Shown piece by piece: positions 1-11,629 of a stretch of 64,000 nt of DNA. The stretch's first letter is position 1, and each line of letters begins with the position of its first letter. The notes beneath the pieces are model-generated. The model was not told the origin of the DNA. It did no database searches and was given only the letters and a program-made list of their open reading frames with translations. Origin of the DNA: Cycas panzhihuaensis (taxonomy: Eukaryota; Cycadophyta); assembly GCA_023213395.1 (NCBI GenBank), contig CM041465.1, forward strand, positions 78,685,741 through 78,749,740, given 5' to 3'. Position numbers and translations under genes: made by a program.

Positions 1-757
1 TCTAATAAGATTATTGATGAGACCAATACTATTGAGTATGTTGAGTGTGATGAACCTGTTATTATTATTGGATGTGGAGAATCTACTGATGATTATGATC
101 AAGCAATTCAAGATATCGAAGTTTCTTTACTCATTTCTACAAATGTTCTTGTTACTTTAAAGGAGATTGTATTTGAAGTTGAAAATTAATCAAATTTACT
201 TATATTTGCTAATGTTATTGATGATTCAAATTCAAGTAAAGTTCTTGTTTCAAATATTGATTCAGATTTGAGTATACAAGTTTTAAAAGATGATTATGAC
301 TACTCAAATAATGAGAAAGATTTGCAAGTTGATAAAAATAAACAAATTCTATTTGAGCCAGATCTAGGAGATATTTTTTATCCAAATTTTGATAAGAGAA
401 TGAAAAGATCTCAAATGATTCAGAATGATGAATCTAAAACAAAATACAAAGAAATTGAAGTAAAAGTTCATGAAATAGTTAATCTAAGACAGATACTACA
501 AGATCTACATCAAAATCAAAATGAACTTATAGAGATTTAGTATGATAATTAAGATATTGTATAGACAATGAAGAATCCAATTTTACAAAGAAGAATGAAA
601 CATATCAAGATCAAGCATCATTACTACATTCAAGAGTTGATACAATAAAGACAAATTGAAGACCAAGTTACAGATATCATTTTCAAGACATTTCTGAAGA
701 TCAAACGTTGCAAATCCAAAGTAATATCTATGTTCCCAAATGTGCATTATGAAGGAA
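1..757 (+). pseudogene. Ty1/copia RNase H remnant with unexplained acidic N-terminal frame (Cop-0)
   Basis: One frame runs from base 1 to about 720 with stops at 190, 538, 550 and beyond. From about 415 it reads as the C-terminal half of a copia RNase H: an LRQILQDL segment, a YDNQ motif (541-552), then KNPILQRRMKHIKIKHHY and a VTDIIFKTFLK tail matching the family's VADIFTKPL. These are the usual last motifs of a copia polyprotein. The part before 415 is acidic, rich in Asp, Asn and Ile, and does not look like the normal N-terminal half of RNase H. It may be divergent sequence or a join to something else. The element continues left of the window and its LTR follows at 758. Confidence 0.7.
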
Positions 758-1085
758 TGTTAAAATAGTTTGGTTTGCACTTCACAAGATAAAGTTATGA
801 TGCACATTTATGCAATTAATTTTATTATGACGTTGATATTTTGTGGTGAGTCCCATGCATAGCTAAGTTGTGTACTATAAATACACACTCAATGTATCAT
901 ATTGAGATATAATTGTAAAACATTTTTCTTATCGTTTAATCCAAGTTAAGGTACCTTCAAGGTGCCATTATGACCCTAGTGCTTCTTGTTTCTTTTGTGC
1001 CTTATTATTTTCTATCAATTTTATTGTTTTACATTTATCACTCTTTGAAGATAAGGATTCAAACTTGCATTATATTGGTGACATC
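758..1085 (+). repeat. Probable 3' LTR of Cop-0
   Basis: The segment begins TGTTAAAATAG directly after the RNase H remnant, where a copia 3' LTR should start. A TATA box (TATAAATA) lies at 876-883. The right edge is uncertain: ATCA at 1082-1085 or 1086-1089 would fit a CA terminus. No second copy lies in the window to fix the ends. Confidence 0.5.
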
Positions 1086-1141
1086 AATCAAACATGGACA
1101 TGAGAAAAGGCAAACAAACAACTCTTTAATTTTTGAGTTGT

Positions 1142-1510
1142 AATCTCTAGTTGATCCTATTTGTTAAATTCACAATAGCTAGGTCAAACGCTTCCACCAT
1201 ATCATCTTTAGGTACATTGCGAGTGCACAACAATTCCTTGAACTACTTCCAAGAAGTGACTTTATTTCTCAACCCATTTTATATTTGGGTCTCAACTCCA
1301 TCCCACCATTTACTAACTTAATCCTTGAATTGGAAACAGGCAAGGGTAGGTCATCTTATTCTCATTAGAAATACAAAATGACTCAAAGTAGTCTTCCATA
1401 CTATTTATCGAATCATAAAAATCAAAGATTTTTCCTTATCCATTAAAAATTGGTAACTTGATAATTTTTAATTGATGGAACTTTTCCAATAAAGTCATCT
1501 CATCCATGGG
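1142..1510 (-). pseudogene. Ty3/gypsy gag core remnant
   Basis: On the minus strand this reads as a gag capsid segment in two frames. It has an EDYFESF motif, then KWWDGVETQI, then VTSWK.FKELL and NVPKDD. The order VEDYF / KWWDG / TW..FK..L is typical of gypsy gag in plants. A frameshift near 1318 and at least three stops break it. It may continue left to about 1090 without a clear motif. No neighbouring pol of the same element was recognised. Confidence 0.5.
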
Positions 1511-4500
1511 AGACCAATATTAAATATTTGGGGAAGAATGTGACTCGCACAGACTTCGATCCACTAGAGGTTTAGATGACTACTTTCCAAAATCAACTTT
1601 GACCTATGTCTCTTCCTTTTGCATTCTCTTTCTCCTTTGATGCACTTTAGTAATTGGAGGAACAGTCACATGGGGCTTGGAGGCTTTGTAAGGAGATTGT
1701 CCTTCTTCTTTAAGTTGACGAATCTCTAGTTTGTGAACTGCCTCTTGACTTCTTCATCCTTGAGATGCTTCCTAATTCTACAACATTATTATTGGGAGTG
1801 CATTCATTGTCAACGATTAGCTAGACATATTGGCCACACTTTTCTCACATGTAGTTACCCTATCTTTATATAAGATCAACATCCTTTTATGATGCTTTGA
1901 AAAAGTTTTGCCTCTTTCCATTCTTCTTAGTTGTACACCAATTCACCCAAAACCAGGCCTTGCTATTGAATGTAAACAATATAAAAGTCTTATGTTGCTG
2001 AGATTTTTTGCTAATTAAATCTAAACTTCATAAAATGTTATTGCCAAATCCACAATTTCATAGATAATAATAATTCTCCATTCAATATTCGATAATACAT
2101 AACAAATGTATTTTCAAGAGAGCAGATACTAGAATAGAAAATGCAAAAAAATCTTGATGAGAGTATCTAAGAGTGAACAAGTAGGAAGCCGCCAAAGAGA
2201 GACAAACAATACCATTGTTGAGGACAAGAATAAAATCACTTCCACAACAAACTACCTTGCGTCCAAACTATAGCCACAAGTGAGCCACTCGCTAACCATC
2301 TCACCTTGTTATCATTAATTTCATAAGTAAATCTACTAAACACACCAATTTTGTTGTTGGACTTGTCTAAATGCATTAATGCCACCCAACAATATTACAT
2401 GCAATAGCTTTCACAAGTGGGTTACATGCAGTAGCCTTGCTACACATAATAGCTTCCACATATGGACTACACACAATATACTTCTCTAGGTGGAATCCTT
2501 TCGCTTATTTTGGGGTAGCTCTTTTTACAAGCTCATCTATAGAAGCAAATATCAAAGAACTCATGTTCAACGATTGCCATCCGTCTTGATTCAATTCTTC
2601 TTTAATATTACATGAAATAACCACATGAAGATCACTAGAAATGCAGTGAAAAGTCATTATTGAAGTAAAGAGTCAAGAGTTGTGTCTTGAGGGTCTTATA
2701 AATAACCCATTTCATAAGTCATGATTTTCTCCATTAGACATAGTTTCTTTTACACAACTAAGTTCAATGTTACAATAGTAATACATGGTCCCACTTATGA
2801 TTATAATAAAAATACATAAATTTTTTGGTATGTTACATTATGTCCTCACACTACAATGCCCATCCATGTGGTCGTATTCTTATAGACCAAGTATAAGAAT
2901 AGTGTCTAGGTCTCATTTTTGGAAACAAATGCAATCCCAACAAATGATAATTATCCTCCTCAAGTGCTCTAAGATCGTTTCATCATTAGGTCCACCAATG
3001 TCAGCATATTTATGATCCACCAATGTGAACTTTTACATAGGTCCACTAGTGTGAACTCCATTGTGGTCCACCGATGTGAGCTCACATAGTCCTTTACTTT
3101 CATTAAGTGGATTTATTGATCCCCCCATGAGGGAAGCACATTGTCAAGTAGTATAGATAGCTTTAAGGCATATGTTACCATATAGAATCACCTTTAAAAT
3201 ATATAACGAGTTATCATAATTTAGAGATCAACATCTCAAAAGTGCCTTAACACTCCTCTACCAATGCAAAGTGAGTATAAGTCCACTATTGGGAACTATT
3301 CATCCTCTCCAGAATCACAAATTGTGAGAGACAAAACCATTATAAAACATTGACACAGGACACCCTGCATTCACATTCCTTTCTAGAATGGCCACCCATT
3401 CCAAGGCAACTTATGCTTGAGAGGCCACATGTGAAAATTGCCTTGTGAACTACTCTTTCCATGAACTCAATCCACTTTAGGTCTTGTGTACATAGCAAGG
3501 AGACTTATCATAAAATAGATGGGTTTGATGCCATGGGTTCATGTTTTCAAGTTTTGAGGTCTTTGTTTCAAGACGTCAAGTGTGATTATTTCATGCCCTA
3601 CGATCAGAAATGAACCATGGCCATGCAAGAACAATAGAATGAGTTATAACCATGACTGACATTATTCAATATTCCATGATATACGTTAAAGTCACTGCAC
3701 ATAGCACGATGTCAAAATAACTAAGTAATTTTCTTGCAAGTGTGAAGAAAATCATTTTTCTTCCTAGGATACATTAATAAATTTGCAACTATAACATTCC
3801 TATCTTTTCCATCTTTAGAGCTTTGCATGAAAGAAAAACACCTCCATTATATTTATTATGGAATTACAACTCATTTTTCTTCATGCACCATTTTCTTATG
3901 TTGCAGAACAGAAATCATCATGCACTCAATGGAATTGTATATTACACATGGGTTTTTTTCTATTTTAACTTTTATAAAACAGAAATAAACTATAAGTACA
4001 TGCAGCATTCACTTCATGCTTATGTTATCACTTATTATGGCACAAATTTAACAAGAATTATAAACCTTCTGCACATCTAGAATTGACCATAATTAGATTT
4101 CAAAATTTTCCTTCAATTTTCTGCAACAAAGGTTTTGTTCATCAAATTTCAGAATAGAATCAAATCTGAAATTACATTTAATATGCAAATTTCTGTTACG
4201 AACTGTAAACAGCAATTCTTTTCTAATTTCTATTAATATTTTTACTTAGAAATGTAATTTCCACCACTTGCATATCACACATACACCAATTATATTTGCT
4301 ATTTTATCATTCATTCTTATAAACATAAATGAAGGGTAAATGCATACTATTTTCAACAAACATCTGTGACACCCTTCAAATCTGATTTCTGCTATTAGAA
4401 CAGAGTTTTATCATTGATTTTCCCTGGTCATTTCTCATCATTCATTTATGTTTCTACTTACTCATCTTATTTAAAATTTCTATTCAACCTTGTTTAAGCC

Positions 4501-5515
4501 AGAAATTGGTTGTATGGCTAAAATTCTGTGTTAAACTATTTGTAGGCCCCTATATGCCTAAGGTACGGTACCGTATAGACTAGTTAACAACCATATGCTT
4601 GTAGCAAAGCCATACAGTTTACACAATGGCTCTAGGACATCATTTCTTCCCTTTGTTAATGTTTAGATTCAGTTTTTCTGAGATTTGTTCAATCCAAATC
4701 TAAAAATCAACTTGACAGAAGAAGAGAGGACAAACAACATGAATCTCACCTTTATTTCTGAGTGTAATCTTGAACATAGTTTTGGTACCTTGAATTTCTC
4801 CTTATGTAGATTTTGATGGCACCTTTAAAGAAATTCGATGAAATATTGGTGAGAAAATTTAACTTTTTCTAGCTCCTTGCTCCAGTAATATCTCCTTCCT
4901 CTAATGATGGCTTAGTGTTTTGAATTTCTCATTATGTAGTTATATAAAGGAGTTCTTCTCTTAGGAGATGTGTTTACTAAGAAGCTTGCTTCCTTATTAA
5001 CAAATGATAAGCTACCTCTTGTGCACTATTCTTTATAACCCCTTTGAAGCTTTTAACCTTAGCCACTTCTTCAATAATTGATATTAATAATTTAAAATTC
5101 CCTCTTTAAATCATTGAGGATTAGTTCAAGGGTGAAATTCCCTCTTGTAACATCCCCCCACCCCCACATTGGAGATATTGTTGTCCTCAATGTTTAGTGG
5201 TCTTTAATCCAAAAATGCCTATTTGACATATTATTTTGTGAATTTGGTTTTATTTCATGGTATAATGAATCAACATATATTAATAGGTAATATTTGAAAA
5301 AGGTGATATGAGCACCTCATTTTGCCATCTGTTTGGGATGGTTTCGAATGTTGCATTAATAATTAACAAGGTCTTTGGAATACATATTTGTCCACCATAA
5401 TTTTATATTGATCATTTTCATATTATTTTGTATGCTTCTTTATTTAGTTTTGCATACATCCTTAGCATTTTACCATTGGCTCTTAACAAACCTTCTTATA
5501 AGTTTCAATCTCTCT
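1511..5515. other. Unrecognised AT-rich intergenic DNA, probably old transposon sequence
   Basis: I see no convincing protein domain here. Minus-strand leader or LTR sequence belonging to the gag remnant at 1142-1510 may occupy 1511 to about 2800. A short degenerate array of the phrase GGTCCACCAATGTGAACT lies at 2985-3085 in four variants. A C-rich tract at 5153-5166, followed on the minus strand by TGTTACAAGAGG, has the form of a polypurine tract next to a minus-strand gypsy LTR ending near 5152. No partner LTR was found, so this stays a guess. Open frames up to 85 codons (for example 3823-4080 on +) have no recognisable features. Confidence 0.4.
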
Positions 5516-5791
5516 ATATATATATAGAAAAAGAAGAAGATTGAAACTATATGGATTTTTATCCCCTTTTAGGAAGAAACACTTTTAAAACACTTCTTGT
5601 TAATATTGGTATTTCAAGACAATTTGGGGAAACGTACATTTCCCTCATATGCTATATATATATAGAAGAAGAAGAAGATTGAAACTATATGGATTTTTAT
5701 CCCCTTTTAGGAAGAAACACTTTTAAAACACTTCTTGTTAATATTGGTATTTCAAGACAATTTGGGGAAACGTACATTTCCCTCATATGCT
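5516..5791. repeat. 138-bp tandem duplication, two copies
   Basis: Copy 1 is 5516-5653 and copy 2 is 5654-5791. Both run from a TATATATATAGAA start to CCCTCATATGCTA and differ at about one base near the start (AAAAAG versus GAAGAAG). The near identity means a recent duplication in a region where everything else is old. The TATATA at each junction suggests slippage or microhomology. Confidence 0.9.
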
Positions 5792-6805
5792 AATAATATA
5801 TTTTGAGAGAAGGCCTCATTACTTCTTTTTTCTTGAAAATATACTCTTATCCTCCATTAATTTGTTCTAAATATATTTATTTTGATTATGCATAATAAAT
5901 CTTGAAATATTCATGTGGGGATGAATATTTATATGCTTTGTTTGTTATTCAAGAAATGCTTTGTATGGATTTATCAAAGGAGACATATGCAATTTTGAAA
6001 CATTTCCTCCCAGGTAAATAACCTTTTTATTCATACTCTCTTGTTTTCTATAATATTTTCCTGAATATTTATTCCTTATTGTACTTTCAACTATACAAGT
6101 GAATCATAAAAATCATACTAATCCCTAACAATTTCATAATCAAGATTTTTTTTGGCTTATAGTTGCTTGTAATCACTTGCAACTTATGGATATGATTTCA
6201 TCATTCATTCATTTTCAAACAATAGATCTTACACATATGACTACTCATCATAGTAAGATGTCTGGATGGTGTACAATATGTTTTTTCCCCTTACATACCA
6301 CACTTTTAAGGGTTAATTTTAAATATTTGTATATTTATCTTTTCATGATGATATTTTAGTTTGTACTTTTAATTAGAAAGGATTTCAATATTTTGTTTTC
6401 CATTTTCATACCTCAAGCTATTGAAATCTTGTTTTACTTGAGGTATTATATACTTTTAGTTTTGTTTGGCAATGTTTTATGGCACTCCCTTTTTCATGGA
6501 TGATTTCCTTTTGCCTCAAATTCTTTTTCCATATGCATGATTAGCAACCCTTGGTTATTGTAATCCCTTTACAAGCAACGCTAGTCATAGAAATATTTTG
6601 AGTGTTTATATCGATTACATTGCCACAAGAAACTTTTCAAAATGTATGATTTGCAATTAATGGGCATTTTTCTTTATATAATGTCCTCATATTTCAATCA
6701 TCATAAATATTGAAGAGAATGTTCAATACATTTAAAAATGTGTATTATGTGAGTGGTCATTGTAATTTTCTAGTGATATCACTTGATGAAGTATCTCTCA
6801 AATGA
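5792..6805. other. Unrecognised AT-rich DNA left of Cop-1
   Basis: Nothing with protein or RNA character was recognised. Its last five bases plus one (TGTAC at 6806-6810) are the left target-site copy of Cop-1, so this DNA was contiguous with 14049 onwards before that insertion. Confidence 0.5.
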
Positions 6806-6810
6806 TGTAC

Positions 6811-7286
6811 TGATGGAGGATGAATATCAGCCTGGTTTGGAACCCAGGTTCAAGACTCATAACATCCTCATTAACATGCATCCAATTGAAAAATAAAAGC
6901 AAAGATAAAACAATAAAGTGAAACCTTAACAGTTAATCTTGAATGCTCTAAATTATAACATATGTATTCCATTCATCCATGAAAGATTACAATACGTTAT
7001 AATATTGAGAATGCCTTGTACGTAAAACAAAATAGAGGCAGTTACAAAATATAGAAGGTGAATCAAAAAGACATGCAAAGGTATCAAATATACCTTGCAC
7101 TATTTTAATAATCTATGACACCTCCATATGAGCACAAAACAACACCTCACATTACTAGGTTCACAACATTAAGTTGTGACTTAACATTTTTATATGTAAT
7201 AAAGCCCTTATAACAAACATTTACATCATTTACATTAATCGATCAAAGATCAATGGATTAATGAAATAAACATTAATCTTCTATCA
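6811..7286 (-). repeat. Cop-1 3' LTR
   Basis: On the plus strand it runs TGATGGAGGATG to CTTCTATCA and aligns along its length with 13577-14043. It is 476 bp. A short internal extension near 7232-7240 (ATTTACATC) is missing from the other copy. Confidence 0.9.
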
Positions 7287-7295
7287 CCCTCCCTT

Positions 7296-7787
7296 AATGA
7301 TGATTTCATTAATCCAGACATCGAGGCCAAGGCGAAATCTTTTGAATTTGTCGAGAGAGAGTGCTTTTGTGAAGATATTTGCAATTTGTTCTTCGATAGG
7401 CTTGTAGATCAAATCAATCTCATCATCCTGTACATGTTCCCTAATGAAATGATGGTGAACCTCGATGTGTTTCATTCTAGTATGGAACACAAGATTCTTG
7501 GTCAATTTTAGAACACTCTGGTTATCGTAAAGCAAATATGTATCTTGTTTTTTATTGAGTCCAACCTCTTAAAGAATCCTCCTAAGCCAGATAGCCTCAA
7601 CAGTAGCACTAATGACAACTTTGTACTTAGCTTCAGTTGAAGAAAGTGTGACATTAGGCTGCTTTTTACAGGACCATGAAACTGAAGTTGAACCCAGGTT
7701 GAAACTGTAATTTGAAGTTGATCTATGGCTATCTTTACATCTAGCCCAATCTGCATTTGTATAAGCTATCAACAAAGGATTCTCCAC
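7296..7787 (-). pseudogene. Cop-1 RNase H
   Basis: Copia RNase H, which removes the RNA strand of the RNA:DNA hybrid during reverse transcription. Reading down from 7787: ADWARCKDSHRSTS, SVSWSCKKQ, LSSTEAKY, EAIWLRRIL, a TAA stop near 7567, then YDNQSVLKLTKN, KHIEVHHHFIREHV and IANIFTKAL. The catalytic-type Asp of the DW motif and the TEAKY Glu are present. One in-frame stop splits the domain. It ends at the 3' LTR, as expected for the C-terminus of the polyprotein. Confidence 0.88.
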
Positions 7788-8933
7788 ATGATAATAATCA
7801 AGTCCAAACTAAAGAGTACCCTAGAGATATTTCAAGATCCTCATTGTTGCTTTCCAATATGAGACTTTGGATTGTGTCATGAATCTGGAATAGGTCCCAA
7901 TGGCATAGGAAATGTCTGAACGAGTATGCATGAGGTAAATGAGTTTCTCCACAGGCTATCTATACAATGTTGGATCCACAGGTTTTCCATGCTCATCAAT
8001 ATCTAATTTCAAACCTGTCTCCGTAGGAGTTGGTGATGGTTTACATTCATCCATCCTATATTTTTGAAGAATTTCCTTTACATATTTTAACTTTGAAAGG
8101 AAAGTATGACCTAGCTCCTACTAGACTTCCATGCCAAGAAAGTAATGGAGCAACTCGAAGTCAGTCATCTGAAAGATGCTCTACAGTTCTCCTTGGAGAT
8201 ATGAAATCCACTTTACATCATTGCCAGTTATCAACAAATCATCAACATAGAGTACGACCAGAGTGATCAACCGATTATGTATTCTAATGTATAAATTTAA
8301 ATTTGACAACGAGTGAATAAGTCCATGCTTCTGGAAATAATTATCAATCTTTGCGTATCAAGCACGAGGTGATTGTTTAAGGCCATAGAGCACCTTTTTA
8401 AGTTTACATACCATGTGTTCTTTTCCACGAACCATAAAGATGGGAGGCATATTTATATAGATTTCCTTCTGCAAGTTGCCATTTAGAAAGGTGCTTTTTA
8501 CATTCATTTGATATATAGGCCATTTACATTGAGCTACAAGTGCCACAACAAGCCTAACAGTGGTCATGTTGGCAACTGGTGCAAATGTGTCATCATAATC
8601 AATTCCTTCGACCTATTTGAAACCTTTAGCAACCAAATGGGATTTATGTTGCTGAATGGAGCCATCTTCATGAAATGTTGTTTTGAAAATACATTTACAA
8701 TCAATCAGTTTCTTCTTGTCAAGCAACTCAACAAGCTCCCAAGTATCATTTTGTAGAATCGAATCCATTTCATCAGTCATTGTTTCTTGCCATTTTGGAT
8801 TTGCAGAAACTTCCTCAAAAGTAGAGGGTTCAGGAGTTAATAATACTTCTGCCATTAAGGCGAAGTAAGTGGATGACCTGTATTTTGATTGTCTCTTTGC
8901 TTGTTGTGGTGGTGAAGGAGTGGAAGAGATCAT
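7788..8933 (-). pseudogene. Cop-1 reverse transcriptase
   Basis: Copia RT. From 8933 down: a linker, then EVSANPKWQETMTDEMDSI, the LVAKGFK motif, a stop, FAPVANMTTVRL, KSTFLNGNL (AFLNGDL in intact copies), VLYGLKQSPRA, then LYVDDLLITGND with the catalytic Asp pair near 8240-8260, and LLHYFLGMEV. At least six stops interrupt it, including one just after SPRA at about 8357. The protein core is still easy to follow, which fits decay after insertion rather than a chimera. Confidence 0.88.
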
Positions 8934-10275
8934 CTACATATACCATTTAAGTAACTGTTTCAATGTAGCCTCATCCTGAATGTCCATTGAAGGACTGATG
9001 GGAGAATATGTCGAAGTAGAGGTAGGTGGAGCAGACATAGAACTAGGAGTAAATGTAGATGTTAGAGGTATATGTACTGGAGGTATATTTTGTGGATCAA
9101 GCAATGAAACTGGTGCTTTATCTGACCAATCATCAAAGAATGACATTTGATTAATATCATCATCCTGGTTCTCTTCTAAAAATATAACATTCCTAGATGT
9201 ATGCATTTGGTTGGTAGTAGGATGATATAATTTATATGCCTTATAGCCAGGTTGATAACTAATAAAAATACATTTCCTACTCTTATCATCCAACTTTTTT
9301 CTCTGTTCTTTTGGTGTAAGCATATACGCAGTACAACCAAAAGTACGCAAGTGTGAGACTATAGGATTTTGACCTGACTAGGCCTCCTCGAGAGTAATGT
9401 TCAACATGAACTTGGTAGGATTTTTGTTTGTAAGGTATGTAGTTGTATGAAGGACTTTAGCCCAAAATTGAAGTCCTAAACTCTTGGCGAAAAGCATGGC
9501 TTTGCCTTTGTTGACCAAGGTCCAATTCATTCGCTCAGCAACACCATTCTATTGAGAGGTATATGGGGCAAAAAACTGTCATTTGATGCCATTATCTTTA
9601 CAGAATTTGGTGAATTCATTGGATGTCTATTCATCTACATTATCACAATGAAGAATTTTTAATGGCTTTCTAAATTCAATTTCAGTGCCATAACTTAAAT
9701 TCTTTGAATTTGTCAAGGGCTTCTAATTTCTGCTTCATGAAATATACCCAGACTTTCCTAGAGTAATCATCAATAAAAGTGATAAAGTAGCAATAGCCTC
9801 CAATGGATGCCTAAGACATGCGCCCATAGATATCTGAATGTACTAGGCCTAAAAGTTCCTTGGCATGTCAGGCTCTCTTATTTGACCTAAAAGGAGCCTA
9901 ATGGTGTTTTCCCATTACATAGGCCTCACAAAAACATTTAGTCTCCTTGATGTTTGCTATGCCATGCACCATATTCAACTTATAAAGCAGATAAAGGCTA
10001 GCCATATTCAAGTGACCTAGGTGTTGATGTCATAACTGGTCTTTCAAAATCTTTGGACAAATATATGTCTATGAAGTAAATTGATCATCTAAATCTAGTG
10101 TCGAAGTAGAAGGATTAGGAACTAAAGTTGTATTGCTACAAGAACCAACTTCAAGTGTGTAGATCAATGGTCTAGTCACTACATCAAGTTTATAAAGTCC
10201 CTGATCTTCGTATCCTGAGGCAATTAAATTGCCATTCAGATCAGTCATTAGGCATTTTCCAATATGGCTAAGCAA
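8934..10275 (-). pseudogene. Cop-1 GAG-pre-integrase and integrase
   Basis: From 10275 down, the pre-integrase region is seen (GLYKLD motif, then a QHLGHLN zinc-finger half followed by C.CEAY). The integrase core then shows [21 protein letters not shown], a degraded CDNVDE.TSNEF carrying the second acidic residue, and NGVAERMN carrying the catalytic Glu. The C-terminal part (8934-9350) is open: it begins MRTFGCTAYML, includes KCIFISYQPGYKAYKLY, and ends in a Ser/Thr/Pro-rich linker. The core between 9360 and 10060 has many stops. Confidence 0.85.
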
Positions 10276-10308
10276 AACATCAAACTTTTGTTTATTTACT
10301 TAGCTAAC

Positions 10309-10560
10309 TCAAATCAAGTTATGTGTCATGCTAGGCACATAGAACACATTGTTAAGATGATGAGGTGTGTTCGAATTTTTCAATGAGATAGGAACGTTGC
10401 CAATTTTGGCAACCTCTAAAGTGCCATCATCTCCAAAGATGACAAATTGATCCCTAATCAATTTTGTATTAGTCAGAAGTTCTTCCAAACCCGTCATGTG
10501 TTGAGAAGAACCCAAATCGATCAATAAGAGATATCAAAATGATGTGATGACAAAGCAACA
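10309..10560 (-). pseudogene. Cop-1 aspartic protease
   Basis: The open segment reads MIDLGSSQHMTG and then FYVPSMTHNLI, the start and end motifs of copia protease. The active-site triplet is DLG where functional copies have DSG or DTG, so the hydroxyl residue of the D-S/T-G motif is lost. It lies between gag and the pre-integrase region as expected. Confidence 0.8.
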
Positions 10561-11629
10561 AGAAAAGGATCTTGAGAATCAACCATGTGGCCTCCCTGGT
10601 TTTGTCTCTAGTTGTGATTTCTATTTTGTTGATTTCTCTGAGGAGCATTCTAATTTTGCCTCCTCGATCCCTGGTAGTTTGGTTAATTCTATCTTTGAGG
10701 TCCCTGGTAATTTCCATGTCCACGGTCGATTACCACGCATAGCGAGGTGGTTCTAGCTGATTACTGAAGGTCAACTCTCGTTTTCCTATAGTCTAGTGCT
10801 ATGTGTCTAAGTTTGCCGCAATAGTGACAAATGACTTAAAAATTATAAGATGAACGAGGTTGACATGGTTGATTAGGCTGTTGATAAGGTTGTTGATAAG
10901 GCTGCTAGTTCAAATTCATTGAACCAAACTGATGTGTAAGTTGTGGACGTTGAGATCTTCCTCTATATCTAGTGGCAAATGCTAGTGTGGAAGATGAAGC
11001 TCCAAGATTCTCGGAACAGTTCAGAGTGCATTCTTCTTGGAGTAATGAACCCTCAAATGTGTTGAAATCAATGGTAACAAGTTAGCCTGTATGTGATAGA
11101 GTAGATATGAGAACATTATAACCAAGTGGCAAAGCATTAACAATGCTAGATACAAGATCACTGTCCAATGGTGGCTGGCCCATAACTGATAACTAATTTC
11201 TGATCACCTTAATCTGGGACAAGTGAGCTACTATGGATCCTGCAAACGAAAGGGAAAAACGTTGAGCTTTGAGTATCATTGCCCTGGCATTGTCCATCCT
11301 CTCGTAAAGTCCACAGATGATGTTCTAAGCTTCCGCAAAGGTAGTGGCTTGCTTTATATTTTGGTCGACATTATCCTCACAGGACAGGTGAAGAAAGGAA
11401 AGGGCAACTTCATCAAACTCGGCAAAGGTAGCTACTTCATCAGATCAGGTGGGATAATGTTATCAAGATCATTAGGATATCGAGTAGTAACTGGCTGAGA
11501 AATTTTTCCAGAAACATAAGGTCAAAGTTTGTTTATGATCAGAATATTCTTGACTTGTTTCTTCTAAGCCAAGAAGTTATCATTGCCAGATAGTTTAATG
11601 GTATTAGCTGTGATCATCTGAAGTGCCAT
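10561..11629 (-). pseudogene. Cop-1 gag
   Basis: The start ATG is at 11629-11627 and the product begins MALQMITANTIKLSG, like the MAAINMLNACTISLTG start of Cop-2 gag. It continues with KISQPVTTRYPN. Stops appear from codon 22 onwards. A zinc knuckle lies at 10788-10829 (CHYCGKLRHIALDY); its last Cys has become Tyr, so the CCHC set is incomplete. The C-terminal part is Gln/Asn-rich. Confidence 0.78.

Noticed and set aside
3823-4080. Open frame of 85 codons on +
   Set aside because: AT-rich, no family motif, no promoter or neighbour support; length is expected by chance in such DNA.
4367-5152. TGTGACACCC start and TTGTAACA end suggesting a gypsy LTR
   Set aside because: The orientation of the two ends does not agree and no partner copy exists; kept only as a note under the unrecognised region.
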